Positions 8,201 through 16,184 of a stretch of DNA of 64,000 nt are shown here, one piece after another. The notes under the pieces were generated by a model. It was given only the letters and a program-made list of their open reading frames with translations. It ran no database searches and was not told the origin of the DNA. Made by a program: the position numbers and the translations under genes. Position 1 is the first letter of the stretch. Each line of letters starts with the position of its first letter. The DNA is from Embleya hyalina (GTDB lineage Bacteria > Actinomycetota > Actinomycetes > Streptomycetales > Streptomycetaceae): the NCBI RefSeq assembly GCF_003967355.1, contig NZ_BIFH01000035.1:62001-126000 (forward strand), read 5' to 3'.

Positions 8201-8321
8201 CAGCGATTTTCCGAACCGTGACGGGGAAGTCGTACTGCCGGAACGAGGCGATGTACGTCTGATGGTTGCCTCGCCATTCGCGGCTGCTGACGACGTGGGA
8301 CGAGGATGGAGTGTCGCTCAT
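8172..8321 (-). CDS. 49-residue phage protein, unknown function
   Basis: Begins MSDTPSSSHVVSSREWRGNH and ends DEDPQTTDR. ATG at 8321 overlaps the TGA of the nuclease gene (ATGA), and its end overlaps the start of the zinc-primase gene by 29 nt. This arrangement is a strong sign of a translated gene in a coupled operon. No domain recognised. Confidence 0.6.
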   Translation of the reverse strand: MSDTPSSSHVVSSREWRGNHQTYIASFRQYDFPVTVRKIADEDPQTTDR

Positions 8322-8725
8322 GGGTGCTTTCTCATCTCTCGCTCGGCGGCCAGGAGCCGCTTCAGGTCTCGGTTCTCCCGGAGGAGGGCAAGGAGGCGGC
8401 GGATCGGCATGACGCCGTAGGAGTCGCCGATGCCGCGGAGCCGGGCCTTGATGACGACTGCGCCGTTTTGGGCTTCGGGATGAGCGGCGATTTCGCGCTC
8501 CAGTTCTTTGCAGAACCCCGCGAGATCGAACGTCTGAACGTTCTTCAACTCGAAGACGAATGCCAGATCGGCAAGTTGGATGTCGCCGCGGTCGTTCGAT
8601 CCGTACAGCGTGCCATTTCGACGTATCTCATCCGGATCGATGTCCGGGAACTCGTCGACCAGGTAATCGACGAATTCCTTCTCGAAACGGTATCCCTTGC
8701 GCTTGTTGGCTGTCGGGCTTGGCAA
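8318..8725 (-). CDS. Holliday-junction-resolvase-like PD-(D/E)XK nuclease
   Basis: 135 residues from TTG at 8725, preferred because GGAGG lies 9 nt upstream and the protein family starts with the following KRKGYRFEKEF. The motifs are the early Glu in FEKEFVDYL, then RGDIQLAD with FVFELKN (D...ExK core). This pattern fits archaeal Hjc-type and phage resolvases, which cut four-way junctions during recombination or before packaging. The C-terminal half is helical and basic. Exact activity is inference. Preceded by operator-like site 4. Confidence 0.7.
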   Translation of the reverse strand: MPSPTANKRKGYRFEKEFVDYLVDEFPDIDPDEIRRNGTLYGSNDRGDIQLADLAFVFELKNVQTFDLAGFCKELEREIAAHPEAQNGAVVIKARLRGIGDSYGVMPIRRLLALLRENRDLKRLLAAEREMRKHP

Positions 8726-8756
8726 CCGCCTACACCTCCAAAGTAACCACACTGAC

Positions 8757-8771
8757 CTACCAAGTCAACTT
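8757..8771 (-). promoter_or_regulatory. Stoperator-like site 4, possible promoter
   Basis: CTACCAAGTCAACTT. Leftward it reads TTGACT, 17 nt, TACTTT: a fair promoter whose -35 is inside the motif. The start codon of the nuclease is only about 14 nt past the -10, which is very tight for an mRNA with its RBS. Confidence 0.6.
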
Positions 8772-8787
8772 TGTTTTCATGCGAAGG

Positions 8788-9603
8788 TCAGGTGGCGTGC
8801 TCGACGTCCTTCAGGCGCATCGTCCGGGGGTCAAGGTCGTACGGTGCACTGGTCCCGCCGCTGCTGTCCTCGAATCCTTCGCGGTTCTTCACCGGGCTCA
8901 CGTACAGCGTTCGGCTGTCCATGCCGTCGATCTCCTTGTGGATCGTCAGCACCAGAGAAGGCACCCGACTGATTTTGCCCTTGAGCCCTGACTGCGGAAC
9001 TGGGGTCAGGCCGTCCGCATACTCGCCGACGACGTGATGCAGCGCCAGGACGTGCGCATTGGTCTCCCGTGCCATCTCCGAAAGAAATTCGCAGATGCTT
9101 TCCAGGCTGAACGAGTACTGGCCCGCGTCTCCTGCATCCCCACTGTCGACATTGGAGATGTTGTCGACGATGACGAGGTGGGGAAACGTCCCGTACACCG
9201 CGTGGTAGCAGAGCAGGTGCATCTCCATCTCGGCCGGGGAAGGTCGGGAATTGTAGTTGAACCGCATCCACCACCTTTCTTCGAGTGCCCCGTTGTAGGC
9301 GTCGAAGTCGTCCGAGAGCAACGCTTGTTTGACAGCCTTGATCGGATCGCCGGTGATCAGTGCGGCGGCTCGCGACAGTTGGGTTGCCGCGTTGCTGTCC
9401 GCACTGAAGTACATGACGGGAAAATTCCCGTGGGTGGCCAGGTTCATCGCGAAGAGGCTCTTCCCGGTGCCGGCCCCTGCTGCGACGATCGAGAACTCGC
9501 CGCGGCGGAAGTCGGCGTCCAACCGCGCCAGCCCCTTGAACGGAGTGGGCAGAGGCTCACCGGCCGCTCCCTTCATGCGGGCGCTCTGCGCCAGAGAGTA
9601 CAT
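8788..9603 (-). CDS. DnaB-like replicative helicase ATPase
   Basis: 271 residues with a RecA fold: Walker A GAGTGKS (residues 43-49) and Walker B LVIVDN (143-148), then LALHHVVGE where DnaB proteins have their conserved arginine/histidine region. No N-terminal DnaB domain, so it is the short phage form. Likely unwinds DNA ahead of the phage polymerase. The ATG at 9603 is only three bases from operator-like site 5 and lacks an RBS; a later in-frame ATG at residue 10 is possible. Confidence 0.8.
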   Translation of the reverse strand: MYSLAQSARMKGAAGEPLPTPFKGLARLDADFRRGEFSIVAAGAGTGKSLFAMNLATHGNFPVMYFSADSNAATQLSRAAALITGDPIKAVKQALLSDDFDAYNGALEERWWMRFNYNSRPSPAEMEMHLLCYHAVYGTFPHLVIVDNISNVDSGDAGDAGQYSFSLESICEFLSEMARETNAHVLALHHVVGEYADGLTPVPQSGLKGKISRVPSLVLTIHKEIDGMDSRTLYVSPVKNREGFEDSSGGTSAPYDLDPRTMRLKDVEHAT

Positions 9604-9606
9604 GAC

Positions 9607-9621
9607 CTATCAAGACAACTT
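9607..9621 (-). promoter_or_regulatory. Stoperator-like site 5
   Basis: CTATCAAGACAACTT, ending three bases before the helicase start codon. A bound repressor here would block initiation or elongation directly. Confidence 0.6.
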
Positions 9622-9636
9622 TCTTTGTCGAGAAAC

Positions 9637-9654
9637 GGCCCGATCGCTCGGGCC
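9637..9654 (-). terminator. Hairpin between nuclease and helicase genes
   Basis: GGCCCGA, a 4-nt loop, TCGGGCC, followed leftward by GTTTC. A short stem with few Ts; perhaps a weak terminator between operator-like sites 6 and 5. Confidence 0.45.
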
Positions 9655-9681
9655 TCCTGTGATCAGACTGACGGACCCCTG

Positions 9682-9696
9682 CTACCAAGTCAACTT
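9682..9696 (-). promoter_or_regulatory. Stoperator-like site 6 (contains a stop codon)
   Basis: CTACCAAGTCAACTT. The TGA of the Cas4-like gene is part of the motif (AGT TGA CTT on the coding strand), so gene end and operator share bases. Confidence 0.65.
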
Positions 9697-10478
9697 CTTT
9701 GGCGCGAAAAATCGCAGGCATGCGACACGTCACAGAACTTGCAGCCGAACCCGGGGGCAGGCATGAAGTCCTCGCGCTTGACTCCGGCATCCATGGCGGC
9801 GTAGCGCTGGCCCACGTCCTCGGAGGAGACGTCGGACAGCTTCACGGTTCGACTGAGACGATGATCCTTGGCCAGGTACCAATCGCCGGAGTTGACCGGG
9901 ACGTTGTACTCCTGGCGCACCGCCACGGCGTACGTCTCAAGCTGGAACCGCGATTTCGTGGACCCCGTCTTCAGGTCTCGCACTCGCACGGAACCGTCAG
10001 GCTCCGCGATCAGTTGGTCGATGTAGCCGCGGACAACGACACCGCCGATGACTGTCTCAAAGGCGAGTTCCAGTCCGGCGGTTCCGTCCGGAGCCTTCCA
10101 GATGACCGGACCCGACTCGCGAGCCCATTCCACATACCTGCGGGTCTGCTCCCGGCCCCGTTCGAAGCGCTGCTCGATGTCGTCGGCCGCGCCACCCGTG
10201 CAGGCGTGCAGCCAGCGATCGAGATCGGGTTCGTCCGCGAGGGCCTGGTTGATCAGTCGCCCGTACTCGTCGGAGAAGAGTGCCACCGCTTCGTCCGCAG
10301 TCATCTCCCGGCCGGACCGTTCCACCGCTTCGCACGCGGTATGAAAGGCCGTGCCGTGGTGGGACCAAGCGGCCGGCCTCGACGCAACGCGCTCAACGCG
10401 CCGCAGGTAGTACCTGTGCCCACATTCCTCGTACTGCTGCGCTTGTGAAACCGACCTCGGCTGATTCTCGACGCTCAT
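9690..10478 (-). CDS. Cas4/RecB-like exonuclease with probable Fe-S cluster
   Basis: 262 residues from ATG at 10478 (GGGAG upstream, ATGA overlap with the gene before). PD-(D/E)XK signature of the RecB group: VRVRDLKTG followed by RFQLETYAVAV. Four cysteines at 19 (EECGHRYY), 246, 249 and 255 (CKFCDVSHAC) match the Fe-S ligand pattern of Cas4 and AddB nucleases. Such phage proteins degrade or process DNA ends in recombination and replication. It is not part of a CRISPR system here, as no array or other cas gene is present. Confidence 0.85.
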   Translation of the reverse strand: MSVENQPRSVSQAQQYEECGHRYYLRRVERVASRPAAWSHHGTAFHTACEAVERSGREMTADEAVALFSDEYGRLINQALADEPDLDRWLHACTGGAADDIEQRFERGREQTRRYVEWARESGPVIWKAPDGTAGLELAFETVIGGVVVRGYIDQLIAEPDGSVRVRDLKTGSTKSRFQLETYAVAVRQEYNVPVNSGDWYLAKDHRLSRTVKLSDVSSEDVGQRYAAMDAGVKREDFMPAPGFGCKFCDVSHACDFSRQRS

Positions 10479-10807
10479 GCGACTCCCGGGTAGATGAGGT
10501 GGTATCGAAAGGATTTGCTGCCTGGGAACATCGGGTGTGGGCAATGCGCCTGTTCCACGGAAATGGAACCTTCGTCAATCGAGCAGCCGAGGACCTGGTG
10601 AACATCCCGCTGAAACTCGTCGTTCAGGACCAGATCCGTGACGATGGCTTCGAAATACTGTCCGATGGTGCTGGACAGGGCGGAGGTGATCATCACTCCC
10701 GATGTCACCAGCCGAACTGCATAGTTTGTTACGTCACCCTCGGCGAGGGCTGCAAGCACGTCCGTACGCGACTTCACCATGGTCTGTGAATTCCGGACCA
10801 TGTTCAT
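10475..10807 (-). CDS. Phage early protein, unknown function
   Basis: 110 residues from ATG at 10807 (GGGGAG upstream). Mostly helical, with VLAALAEGDVTNYAVRLVTSG and a His/Cys/Pro stretch near the end. No family recognised. It is the first gene after the repressor terminator, so it probably heads the early replication operon, downstream of operator-like site 7. Confidence 0.6.
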   Translation of the reverse strand: MNMVRNSQTMVKSRTDVLAALAEGDVTNYAVRLVTSGVMITSALSSTIGQYFEAIVTDLVLNDEFQRDVHQVLGCSIDEGSISVEQAHCPHPMFPGSKSFRYHLIYPGVA

Positions 10808-10869
10808 ATGTGCTCCCCAACCCCTGACAATAAAACTGACCCCCGCAGCGTTCTTGCCGTCCCCCGTAC

Positions 10870-10884
10870 CTACCAACACAACTT
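10870..10884 (-). promoter_or_regulatory. Stoperator-like site 7
   Basis: CTACCAACACAACTT, identical to site 8 and differing from the others in the centre (ACAC for AGTC). Lies in the 5' region of the early operon. No -10 box at 17 nt. Confidence 0.6.
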
Positions 10885-10960
10885 CTTGGTGGGCCCAACT
10901 TCACCGTAGCCTGTGATCCTTTGCGGGTCTAGGCGTTTGCAAACCTTCCAGAATCGGAAA

Positions 10961-10988
10961 CGGGCCCCCAGTGCACACTAGGGGCCCG
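10961..10988 (-). terminator. Terminator after repressor
   Basis: CGGGCCCC stem with a 12-nt loop and TTTCC after it in the leftward direction. It isolates the repressor gene from the early operon further left. Confidence 0.65.
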
Positions 10989-11034
10989 AGCGGACAATGT
11001 CACGCAACCATGTGATGCTCATGACAGTCTGCGA

Positions 11035-11535
11035 TCACCTCTCCTCTGGCGGCTCCTCGGGCAGCTCCAGCAGACCCATGACCTGGGCGTCTGCCCGCGG
11101 ACGGTCGGCGGGCCAGGCAACAACGAGCTTGCCGTCAGCGCTTGTACGTGGCCGGTAGTACCACCCTTCTTCCGTCTCGGGGTCATATCCGAGAACTTCG
11201 CCCGAAGCGCGCATACGGGACTCCCACTTGCGTGCTTCGACCAATTGGGCCGCACTTAGCCTCTTGTCACCTATGCGCATCCGAAGCCACAGCTTGACCC
11301 GCTGTGCCTTGTACCGGCTGTGGTGGGTGGTACCCGTAGGATTGCTCTTGATGTCCCACATGGTCCGTAGAATGTCATTGACATCCAGAATCTCATCACG
11401 TCTGTGAATACCCGCGTTCAGCAAGCGCTTGTTTACTGCTTGCTTTGAAACCCCGTATCGCTCGGCGATTTCAAGATCCGATTTTCCCATCGTATGCAGC
11501 TTAACCAGCTCAGCATCTGAGGGCAGTGCCGTCAT
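11035..11535 (-). CDS. Probable immunity repressor (HTH DNA-binding protein)
   Basis: 166 residues. Helix-turn-helix at about residues 18-40 (KSDLEIAERYGVSKQAVNKR); the rest is basic and helical, then Pro/Glu-rich (EELPEEPPEER-type end). No peptidase domain of the LexA/CI kind, so no RecA-mediated self-cleavage is expected. Size, single HTH, position at the outer end of the leftward arm and its own terminator match the L5-type repressors that bind many stoperators. Its promoter carries the motif in the -35, which suggests autoregulation. DNA binding to the motif is inferred. Confidence 0.65.
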   Translation of the reverse strand: MTALPSDAELVKLHTMGKSDLEIAERYGVSKQAVNKRLLNAGIHRRDEILDVNDILRTMWDIKSNPTGTTHHSRYKAQRVKLWLRMRIGDKRLSAAQLVEARKWESRMRASGEVLGYDPETEEGWYYRPRTSADGKLVVAWPADRPRADAQVMGLLELPEEPPEER

Positions 11536-11574
11536 GGCCGACCCCTCTCACCGTCTCTTGTCACGTCCCAATCC

Positions 11575-11600
11575 TAGCCGGTGCCACCTACCAACACAAC
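11575..11600 (-). promoter_or_regulatory. Leftward promoter of the repressor gene
   Basis: TTGTGT, exactly 17 nt, TAGGAT, reading leftward. This is the best sigma-70-type promoter in the arm; the predicted start is about 30 nt before the ATG at 11535. Its -35 is inside operator-like site 8. Confidence 0.7.
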
Positions 11601-11602
11601 TT
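11588..11602 (-). promoter_or_regulatory. Stoperator-like site 8 (operator on repressor promoter)
   Basis: CTACCAACACAACTT overlapping the -35 hexamer of the promoter. A protein bound here would occlude RNA polymerase, so this copy acts as a true operator. Confidence 0.7.
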
Positions 11603-12041
11603 CTCGACGGGTCTGTTTCATCGAACTGACGTTCGAGTGTGATGTGTGGCACGTTCAGACCGTGAGTGTCCGGAGGACTACCACAGGACACCTACATCTG
11701 TAGTGAGAGCAGTTAAAAAGAAATCGATGAGAGACCCAAAAGCGGTACTCCTCGTTCCTCTTAGCCTTTGCCCAGAGCAAACGACAGGGCTATTTGAGCT
11801 TCCTCGTTGAACTCCTCGTTGAGCGCCTGTACATGCTCCGAGTGGAGCCGCCGAGGGCGGCCCCGGGCGCCAGACCAGCATCCGCCCGGGGCCCACAAAC
11901 AGAGCCGATCGTCAGCGGGTAGCTCCGTGCAGGGTCGGCTCAGGGGGTCGGTGTAGGTGTGCACCCAAGGCCGAGTACCACGCGGCAGCTACCGCGCGGG
12001 AAACGCTGGAGGAGCTGGTTTCGAGTCCAGCGCCCCCGCGA
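11603..12041. other. Intergenic segment between early and late arms, probable packaging end
   Basis: No convincing gene in about 440 nt. It lies where cluster A-like phage genomes have their cohesive ends, just before HNH and terminase genes. It holds an AT-rich spot near 11712, an Arg/Glu-rich leftward frame ending at 11761 (FNEEAQIALSFALGKG, no RBS, doubtful), and a stem-loop near 11981 (CGCGG/CCGCG). A T-arm-like stem near 12013 (GCTGG/CCAGC) has an 8-nt loop and no matching acceptor stem, so no tRNA is called. Confidence 0.4.
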
Positions 12042-12062
12042 GGTCCCTCAACGGGGCCTTTT
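12042..12062 (+). terminator. Small terminator-like hairpin before the late genes
   Basis: GGTCCC, five-base loop, GGGGCC, then TTTT, reading rightward just upstream of the HNH gene RBS. Could stop transcription entering the late operon or be part of its leader. Confidence 0.5.
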
Positions 12063-12080
12063 CCTATTGGAGGTGAGTAC

Positions 12081-12398
12081 GTGCCCAGAGCCGCATCGAT
12101 TTGCCTGCGAGACGGATGCACCTCCAAGACCGTTCTGGACGGCCGGTGTAGCGACCACCAGCTCCGCAAGAGTTGGGACCGACCTTCGGCCCGCAACCTC
12201 AGCCGACCGAGCGACTTCCGCACCCGGCGGACGCGGGCCCTTGTCCGCGATCGGTGGACGTGCCAACGGTGCGGTGCCCGCACCGAGCTGGAGGTCGACC
12301 ACATCGTTCCGGTGTCCCGCGGAGGGACATGGGATCTGTCCAACCTCCTGACGCTCTGCCGGGCCTGTCACCGACAGAAAACCTACAGCTCAGGCTGA
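12081..12398 (+). CDS. HNH endonuclease (packaging-associated)
   Basis: 105 residues from GTG at 12081 with GGAGG upstream. The HNH core is clear: CQRCG, then LEVDHIVPVSRGGTWDLSNL and LCRACHRQK, where two CxxC pairs bind zinc. An extra Cys/His set (CLRDGCTSK, CSDH) stands at the N-terminus. HNH proteins encoded beside terminase genes assist cos cleavage in many siphoviruses, and position here fits that. Free homing activity is less likely. Confidence 0.9.
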   Translation: MPRAASICLRDGCTSKTVLDGRCSDHQLRKSWDRPSARNLSRPSDFRTRRTRALVRDRWTCQRCGARTELEVDHIVPVSRGGTWDLSNLLTLCRACHRQKTYSSG

Positions 12399-12468
12399 GC
12401 TTCCAAATCTTCAGCGTTTACCGCACTCCCCATCTTCGGCGGCAGCCGACCCTATCCAGGAGTCCTCC

Positions 12469-12648
12469 ATGTTCGTGTGCGATGGCCGATGCTCATCGGA
12501 TTGCATCTGCCTGCCCGCCGCTCCGCCGGTTCCCCGGCGTCAGAGCCGGGCCGCAGATCGACGAGCCTGGCGGCAGCTTGCCCTCGACGAGTTGACAGAC
12601 CTCGGTGACATCTACGAGGTACCTGATCGAATTCGCGGGGCTGGCTGA
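12469..12648 (+). CDS. 59-residue phage protein with Cys-rich start
   Basis: ATG at 12469 with AGGAG 6 nt upstream; its stop shares an A with the small terminase ATG (TGATG). Starts MFVCDGRCSSDCICLP, four cysteines in 14 residues, then a basic helix and an acidic end (DELTDLGDIYEVPD). Unknown function, but the coupling to the terminase gene suggests a role in packaging. Confidence 0.6.
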   Translation: MFVCDGRCSSDCICLPAAPPVPRRQSRAADRRAWRQLALDELTDLGDIYEVPDRIRGAG

Positions 12649-13076
12649 TGGCCGGCAGGGGGCCGGCACCCAAGCCGAATGCCGTTCGACGGAACAAGGC
12701 GCCGTACGAGCATGACCTTGTCGGCGAGACCCAGGTGGGTCGCGAGCTTCCCCGCGCCCTGGGCGTGAAGTCCGCTGGTGCCAAGCGCTTTTGGCGTACA
12801 TGGTCAACGTCTCCGCAAGCCCGGGAGTGGCAGGAGACCGATTGGGCCGAGTTGGAGCTGACCGTGGTCCTGGTCGACGCCTTCTTCCTTGGTGAGACCA
12901 AGCACGCTTCCGAGATCAGGCTTCGCGTTGCCAAGTGGGGTGCCACCACGGAGGACAGGGCGAGGCTCCGCATGACCTTCGACAAGTCGGCTGAGGCCGA
13001 CGAGGACGAACCGGCAAACGAGACCGCGGCCGACCTGGACGAGGAGCTGTTCCGCTTGCTCAACACGACTGACTGA
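12648..13076 (+). CDS. Small terminase subunit-like protein
   Basis: 142 residues: basic N-terminus (MAGRGPAPKPNAVRRNKAP), helical middle with TWSTSPQAREWQETDWAEL, and an acidic tail. The GRGPxPK start and WxxSPQAxxW pattern occur in small terminase-type proteins of actinophages, which recognise the packaging site. Position directly before the large subunit supports this. No HTH visible. Confidence 0.65.
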   Translation: MAGRGPAPKPNAVRRNKAPYEHDLVGETQVGRELPRALGVKSAGAKRFWRTWSTSPQAREWQETDWAELELTVVLVDAFFLGETKHASEIRLRVAKWGATTEDRARLRMTFDKSAEADEDEPANETAADLDEELFRLLNTTD

Positions 13077-13089
13077 ATCGAGGTGAGGG

Positions 13090-14692
13090 ATGCTCACGGG
13101 AAACATGCCGGAGGGCGTTCCTCATCCGACACGCAGCCTCGGTTACGAGATCATCCGCTGGGCTCAGCGCTACATCGTCCAGCCGGACGGAGAGAACGCC
13201 GGGGCGCCTTGGGCGTTCTCTCCTGAGCAGCTTCGGTTCGTCCTGTGGATGTACGCCATCGACGAGCACGGCCGGTGGCTCTACCGCACGTGCGCCCTTC
13301 GGCGCGCGAAGGGGTGGGGCAAGACACCCCTGTTGGCAGCGTTGGCCATCGTGGAGTTCATTGGCCCGTGCCGCTTCTCCCACTGGGATTCCCTGGGTAG
13401 GCCGGTAGGCAAGCGGGTTCCTTTGCCGCTTGTCCAGATCGCGGCCACCTCGCTCGATCAGACGGCAAACACCCGGGACATGATCCGCGGCATGCTCGCG
13501 GAAAGCCCAGCGGAGCGCGAATACGGTCTCGACATCGGTAAAGGGCTGATCCAGTTCCGTTCCGGTCGCCCGGGTCGTATTGAGCCCGTCACCTCGTCCT
13601 CGCGGGGACTTGAGGGGGCGAGGCCCACCTTTGTCCGGCCCCGACATGATCCGCTCTGTCGGGGCCGGGCTTTGCCACTTCGTTGTATGTGACGAGGTCC
13701 ACCACTGGGTTGAATCCAACGCAGGCATCTACGTATGGGAAACCCTGGACCGCAACGTCCAGAAGACCGCAGGCGCCGGCTCGCGGTTGATCGAGACGAC
13801 CAATGCCTTCAATCCCAATGAGGCGAGCATTGCTCAACGGACCTTCGATGCCGCCATGGAGCAGGGCGCTAAACGCATCCTCTACGACTGCCGTGAAGCC
13901 TCTGGGGAAGTTGACTTCCAGGACCGCGAGGCGGTCATGGCTGCTGTGGCCGAAGCCTACGGCGACTCTTATTGGGTGGACCTCGGCGGTATTGCCGACG
14001 CAATTCAAGACCCTCGAACGAGTACGGCTGTCAGCTACCGCTTTTACCTGAATCGGATTCAGGAGAACGCCGACGGATGGATGACCAAAGAGCATTGGGA
14101 TCTATGCCTGTCCGAGGCGGATCCCATACTTCCTGGCGATCAAATCGCAGTCGGCTTCGACGGCTCGATTCGCGGAGACGCAACAGGGATTGTCGGCTGC
14201 CGACTTCGTGACGGCAAGCTATTCCTTCTGGGGCTGTGGGAGAACCCGCGGACCGACCCCGACTGGGAAGTGGATGTCCTCGCGGTCGAGGCAGCCGTCG
14301 AGCGCACATTCAAAACGTACCGCGTCGAGTGGATGTATGCCGACCCACCGTACTGGCAGGAAGCCATCGGACGTTGGTCGATCGAGTGGGAAGACAGGGT
14401 GTTCGAGTACTGGACCAATAAGCCGACCCGCATGGTCAACGCCACCGAACGCCTGCGCAGCGCTGCGGCCGTTCAGGACGTCAAGCACGACGGTGATTCA
14501 GATATTCGACGCCACGTACTCAATGCGGTCACCCGCGAGGTTCCGCAGGGGCTTCTGATTACGAAGGAGTCGCCGAGGTCCAAGAAGAAGATCGACCTGG
14601 CTGTTTGCAGCATTCTTGCTTTCGAGGCACGAGCCGACGCTATTGCAGATGGGCGGATGAAGATACGACGATCCAGAGTGGTGGGGTTCTAG
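13090..14692 (+). CDS. Large terminase subunit, reading frame interrupted by a 49-nt hairpin segment
   Basis: Packaging ATPase and nuclease. The first frame (13090-13632) carries the Walker A-like RRAKGWGKTP (residues 71-80) and runs to GARPTF. The second (from 13682) continues at VVCDEVHHW, the Walker B with catalytic Glu, and has nuclease Asp motifs such as GFDGSIRGDATG. Left uncorrected, the first frame stops at 13692, so no complete enzyme results. Removing exactly 49 nt (13633-13681) gives a normal 517-residue protein with GARPTF joined to VVCDE. The C-terminal end overlaps the portal start region (TAGATG). So this prophage gene is either broken or needs ribosome bypassing. Confidence 0.85.
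13633..13681 (+). other. 49-nt hairpin insert inside the large terminase gene
   Basis: Contains a perfect 12-bp inverted repeat, 13635-13646 and 13657-13668 (CCGGCCCCGACA and its complement) with a 10-nt loop. It is preceded by codon TTT (13630) and ends with TTC (13679), both Phe and read by the same tRNA. Flanks GCCCACCTTTGT and TTGCCACTTCGT are similar, as in an imperfect target duplication. Confidence 0.75.
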
Positions 14693-16120
14693 ATGAGCGG
14701 TGCTTTCGATTCACCTCCTGATTCCCCAGAGCAGTGGATCAGGTATCTCCAAGGCAAGCTGCTGTCTTCCGCTGGTCGCTTCAAGGCCCTTGGAGACTAC
14801 TACGATGGCGAACATCAGAAATTGGTGTTTGCGCAAGCGCGGCACAAGGAGCAGTTCGCCAGCCTCTTCAACAACTGGTCGGACAACTTCACCGGGCTGA
14901 TTGTCGATTCCGTCAACGAGCGTTTGGCCATTGACGGCTTTCGGATGACCGAGGAGCTACACGCCGACAAGGCGGCCTCGGAAATCTGGCAGCGGAATTT
15001 CATGGACGCTGAGTCCAACGCAGCTCACCTTGACGCCTTGATTCACGGAGTCTCGTACGCGATTGTTTGGGCAGATAAGGACGGCCGCCCGACAATCACC
15101 ATTGAGTCGGCCGAGCATGTGGTCGTGCAGTACCGCCCCGGCAGTCGCAGGGAGATCGAGGCCGCAGCAAAGTTCTACGTCGACGATTGGGGCCGTACCT
15201 GGTCAACGCTGTGGCTACCCAATGGGGTGTACACGTTCCAGGAGGCAGGCCAGACCTGGCGACAGGCCAAGCGAGCCCGCAACCCGACTGGCGTCGTACC
15301 GGTTGTCCCCATTTCGAACCGGTCCCGTCTGACGGGGAAACCGCTGTCAGACCTCCGCGGCGTTATCCCGCTCCAAGACGCGATCAACAAGATTGTTTCG
15401 GATGCCCTGGTGGCATCCGAGTTCATGGCGTGGCCACAACGCTTTGTCACGGGCTTGGAAATCCTTGAGGACGAAGACGGTCGTCCGGTCGAACCCTTTC
15501 AGGTGGCTGTCGACAAGCTTTTGCAGGCCGAGGACCCGAACGCCAAATTTGGGCAGTTCGAGGCCGCTGATCTTTCCAACTACTGTGATCTTGTCGCCAT
15601 GCTCGTCCAGCACATGGCCTCGATTTCGAGGATCCCTTTCCATTATTTCCTGTTGAATGGTGGCCAAGCCCCGTCCGGCGAGGCAATCACATCCGCAGAG
15701 GCCGGCCTTATCAGCAAAGTTCGCGAGCGCATGCTCCACTTCGGTGAGGCGTGGGAGCGCGTCCTGCGTTTGTGCTTCGCGGTCATGGGTGACAAGAAGC
15801 GGGCCGAAGCCTGGTCCGCCGAAGTTATGTGGCGTGATCCGGAGAACCGTACCGAGGCTCAGCATATGGACGCGTTGATGAAGCTCAGTCTCATCGGCGT
15901 CCCGCGGAATCAGCTTCTGGCCGATGCCGGTTACTCCCCACAACAGATCGAGCGGTTCAAGAGCATGCGCGAAGACGACGCCAAGGACGAAATGGAATTG
16001 GCGAGGAAGTACCCCGCGCCCGTGCCAGCCGAGAAGGAAACCCCCGGCGACGAGAAAACCCAGGTCGCGAGCAAGTCTCCACAGGGCAACGCCGGCAACG
16101 CAGCGCGCGAAGCTGCATGA
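14693..16120 (+). CDS. Portal protein
   Basis: 475 residues, typical size for SPP1-gp6-like portals. Shows YYDGEHQKLVFA near the start, NWSDNFTGLIVDSVNERL, and in the middle the typical PISNRSRLTGKPLSDL and ISRIPFHYFLLNGGQAPSGEA. The C-terminal 60 residues are charged and disordered. Forms the dodecameric DNA gate at the capsid vertex and docks the terminase. Directly after the terminase gene, as usual. Confidence 0.88.
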   Translation: MSGAFDSPPDSPEQWIRYLQGKLLSSAGRFKALGDYYDGEHQKLVFAQARHKEQFASLFNNWSDNFTGLIVDSVNERLAIDGFRMTEELHADKAASEIWQRNFMDAESNAAHLDALIHGVSYAIVWADKDGRPTITIESAEHVVVQYRPGSRREIEAAAKFYVDDWGRTWSTLWLPNGVYTFQEAGQTWRQAKRARNPTGVVPVVPISNRSRLTGKPLSDLRGVIPLQDAINKIVSDALVASEFMAWPQRFVTGLEILEDEDGRPVEPFQVAVDKLLQAEDPNAKFGQFEAADLSNYCDLVAMLVQHMASISRIPFHYFLLNGGQAPSGEAITSAEAGLISKVRERMLHFGEAWERVLRLCFAVMGDKKRAEAWSAEVMWRDPENRTEAQHMDALMKLSLIGVPRNQLLADAGYSPQQIERFKSMREDDAKDEMELARKYPAPVPAEKETPGDEKTQVASKSPQGNAGNAAREAA

Positions 16121-16134
16121 CACCAGCTAACCCC

Positions 16135-16155
16135 GAGCCCCCGAAACGGGGACTC
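16135..16155 (+). terminator. Hairpin between portal and scaffold genes
   Basis: GAGCCCCC, loop GAAAC, GGGGACTC with one mismatch, followed by TCTTT. It may partly stop transcription so that portal and terminase are made in smaller amounts than capsid proteins. Confidence 0.45.
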
Positions 16156-16184
16156 TCTTTATGCCTCCGAAATGGATGGTTTGC

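Noticed and set aside
12013-12030. tRNA T-arm-like sequence
   Set aside because: The loop has eight bases and no matching acceptor, D or anticodon stem was found.
13913-13928. AAGTTGACTT inside the terminase gene
   Set aside because: Only the palindromic ten bases match the operator motif, the rest does not, and it lies inside conserved coding sequence.
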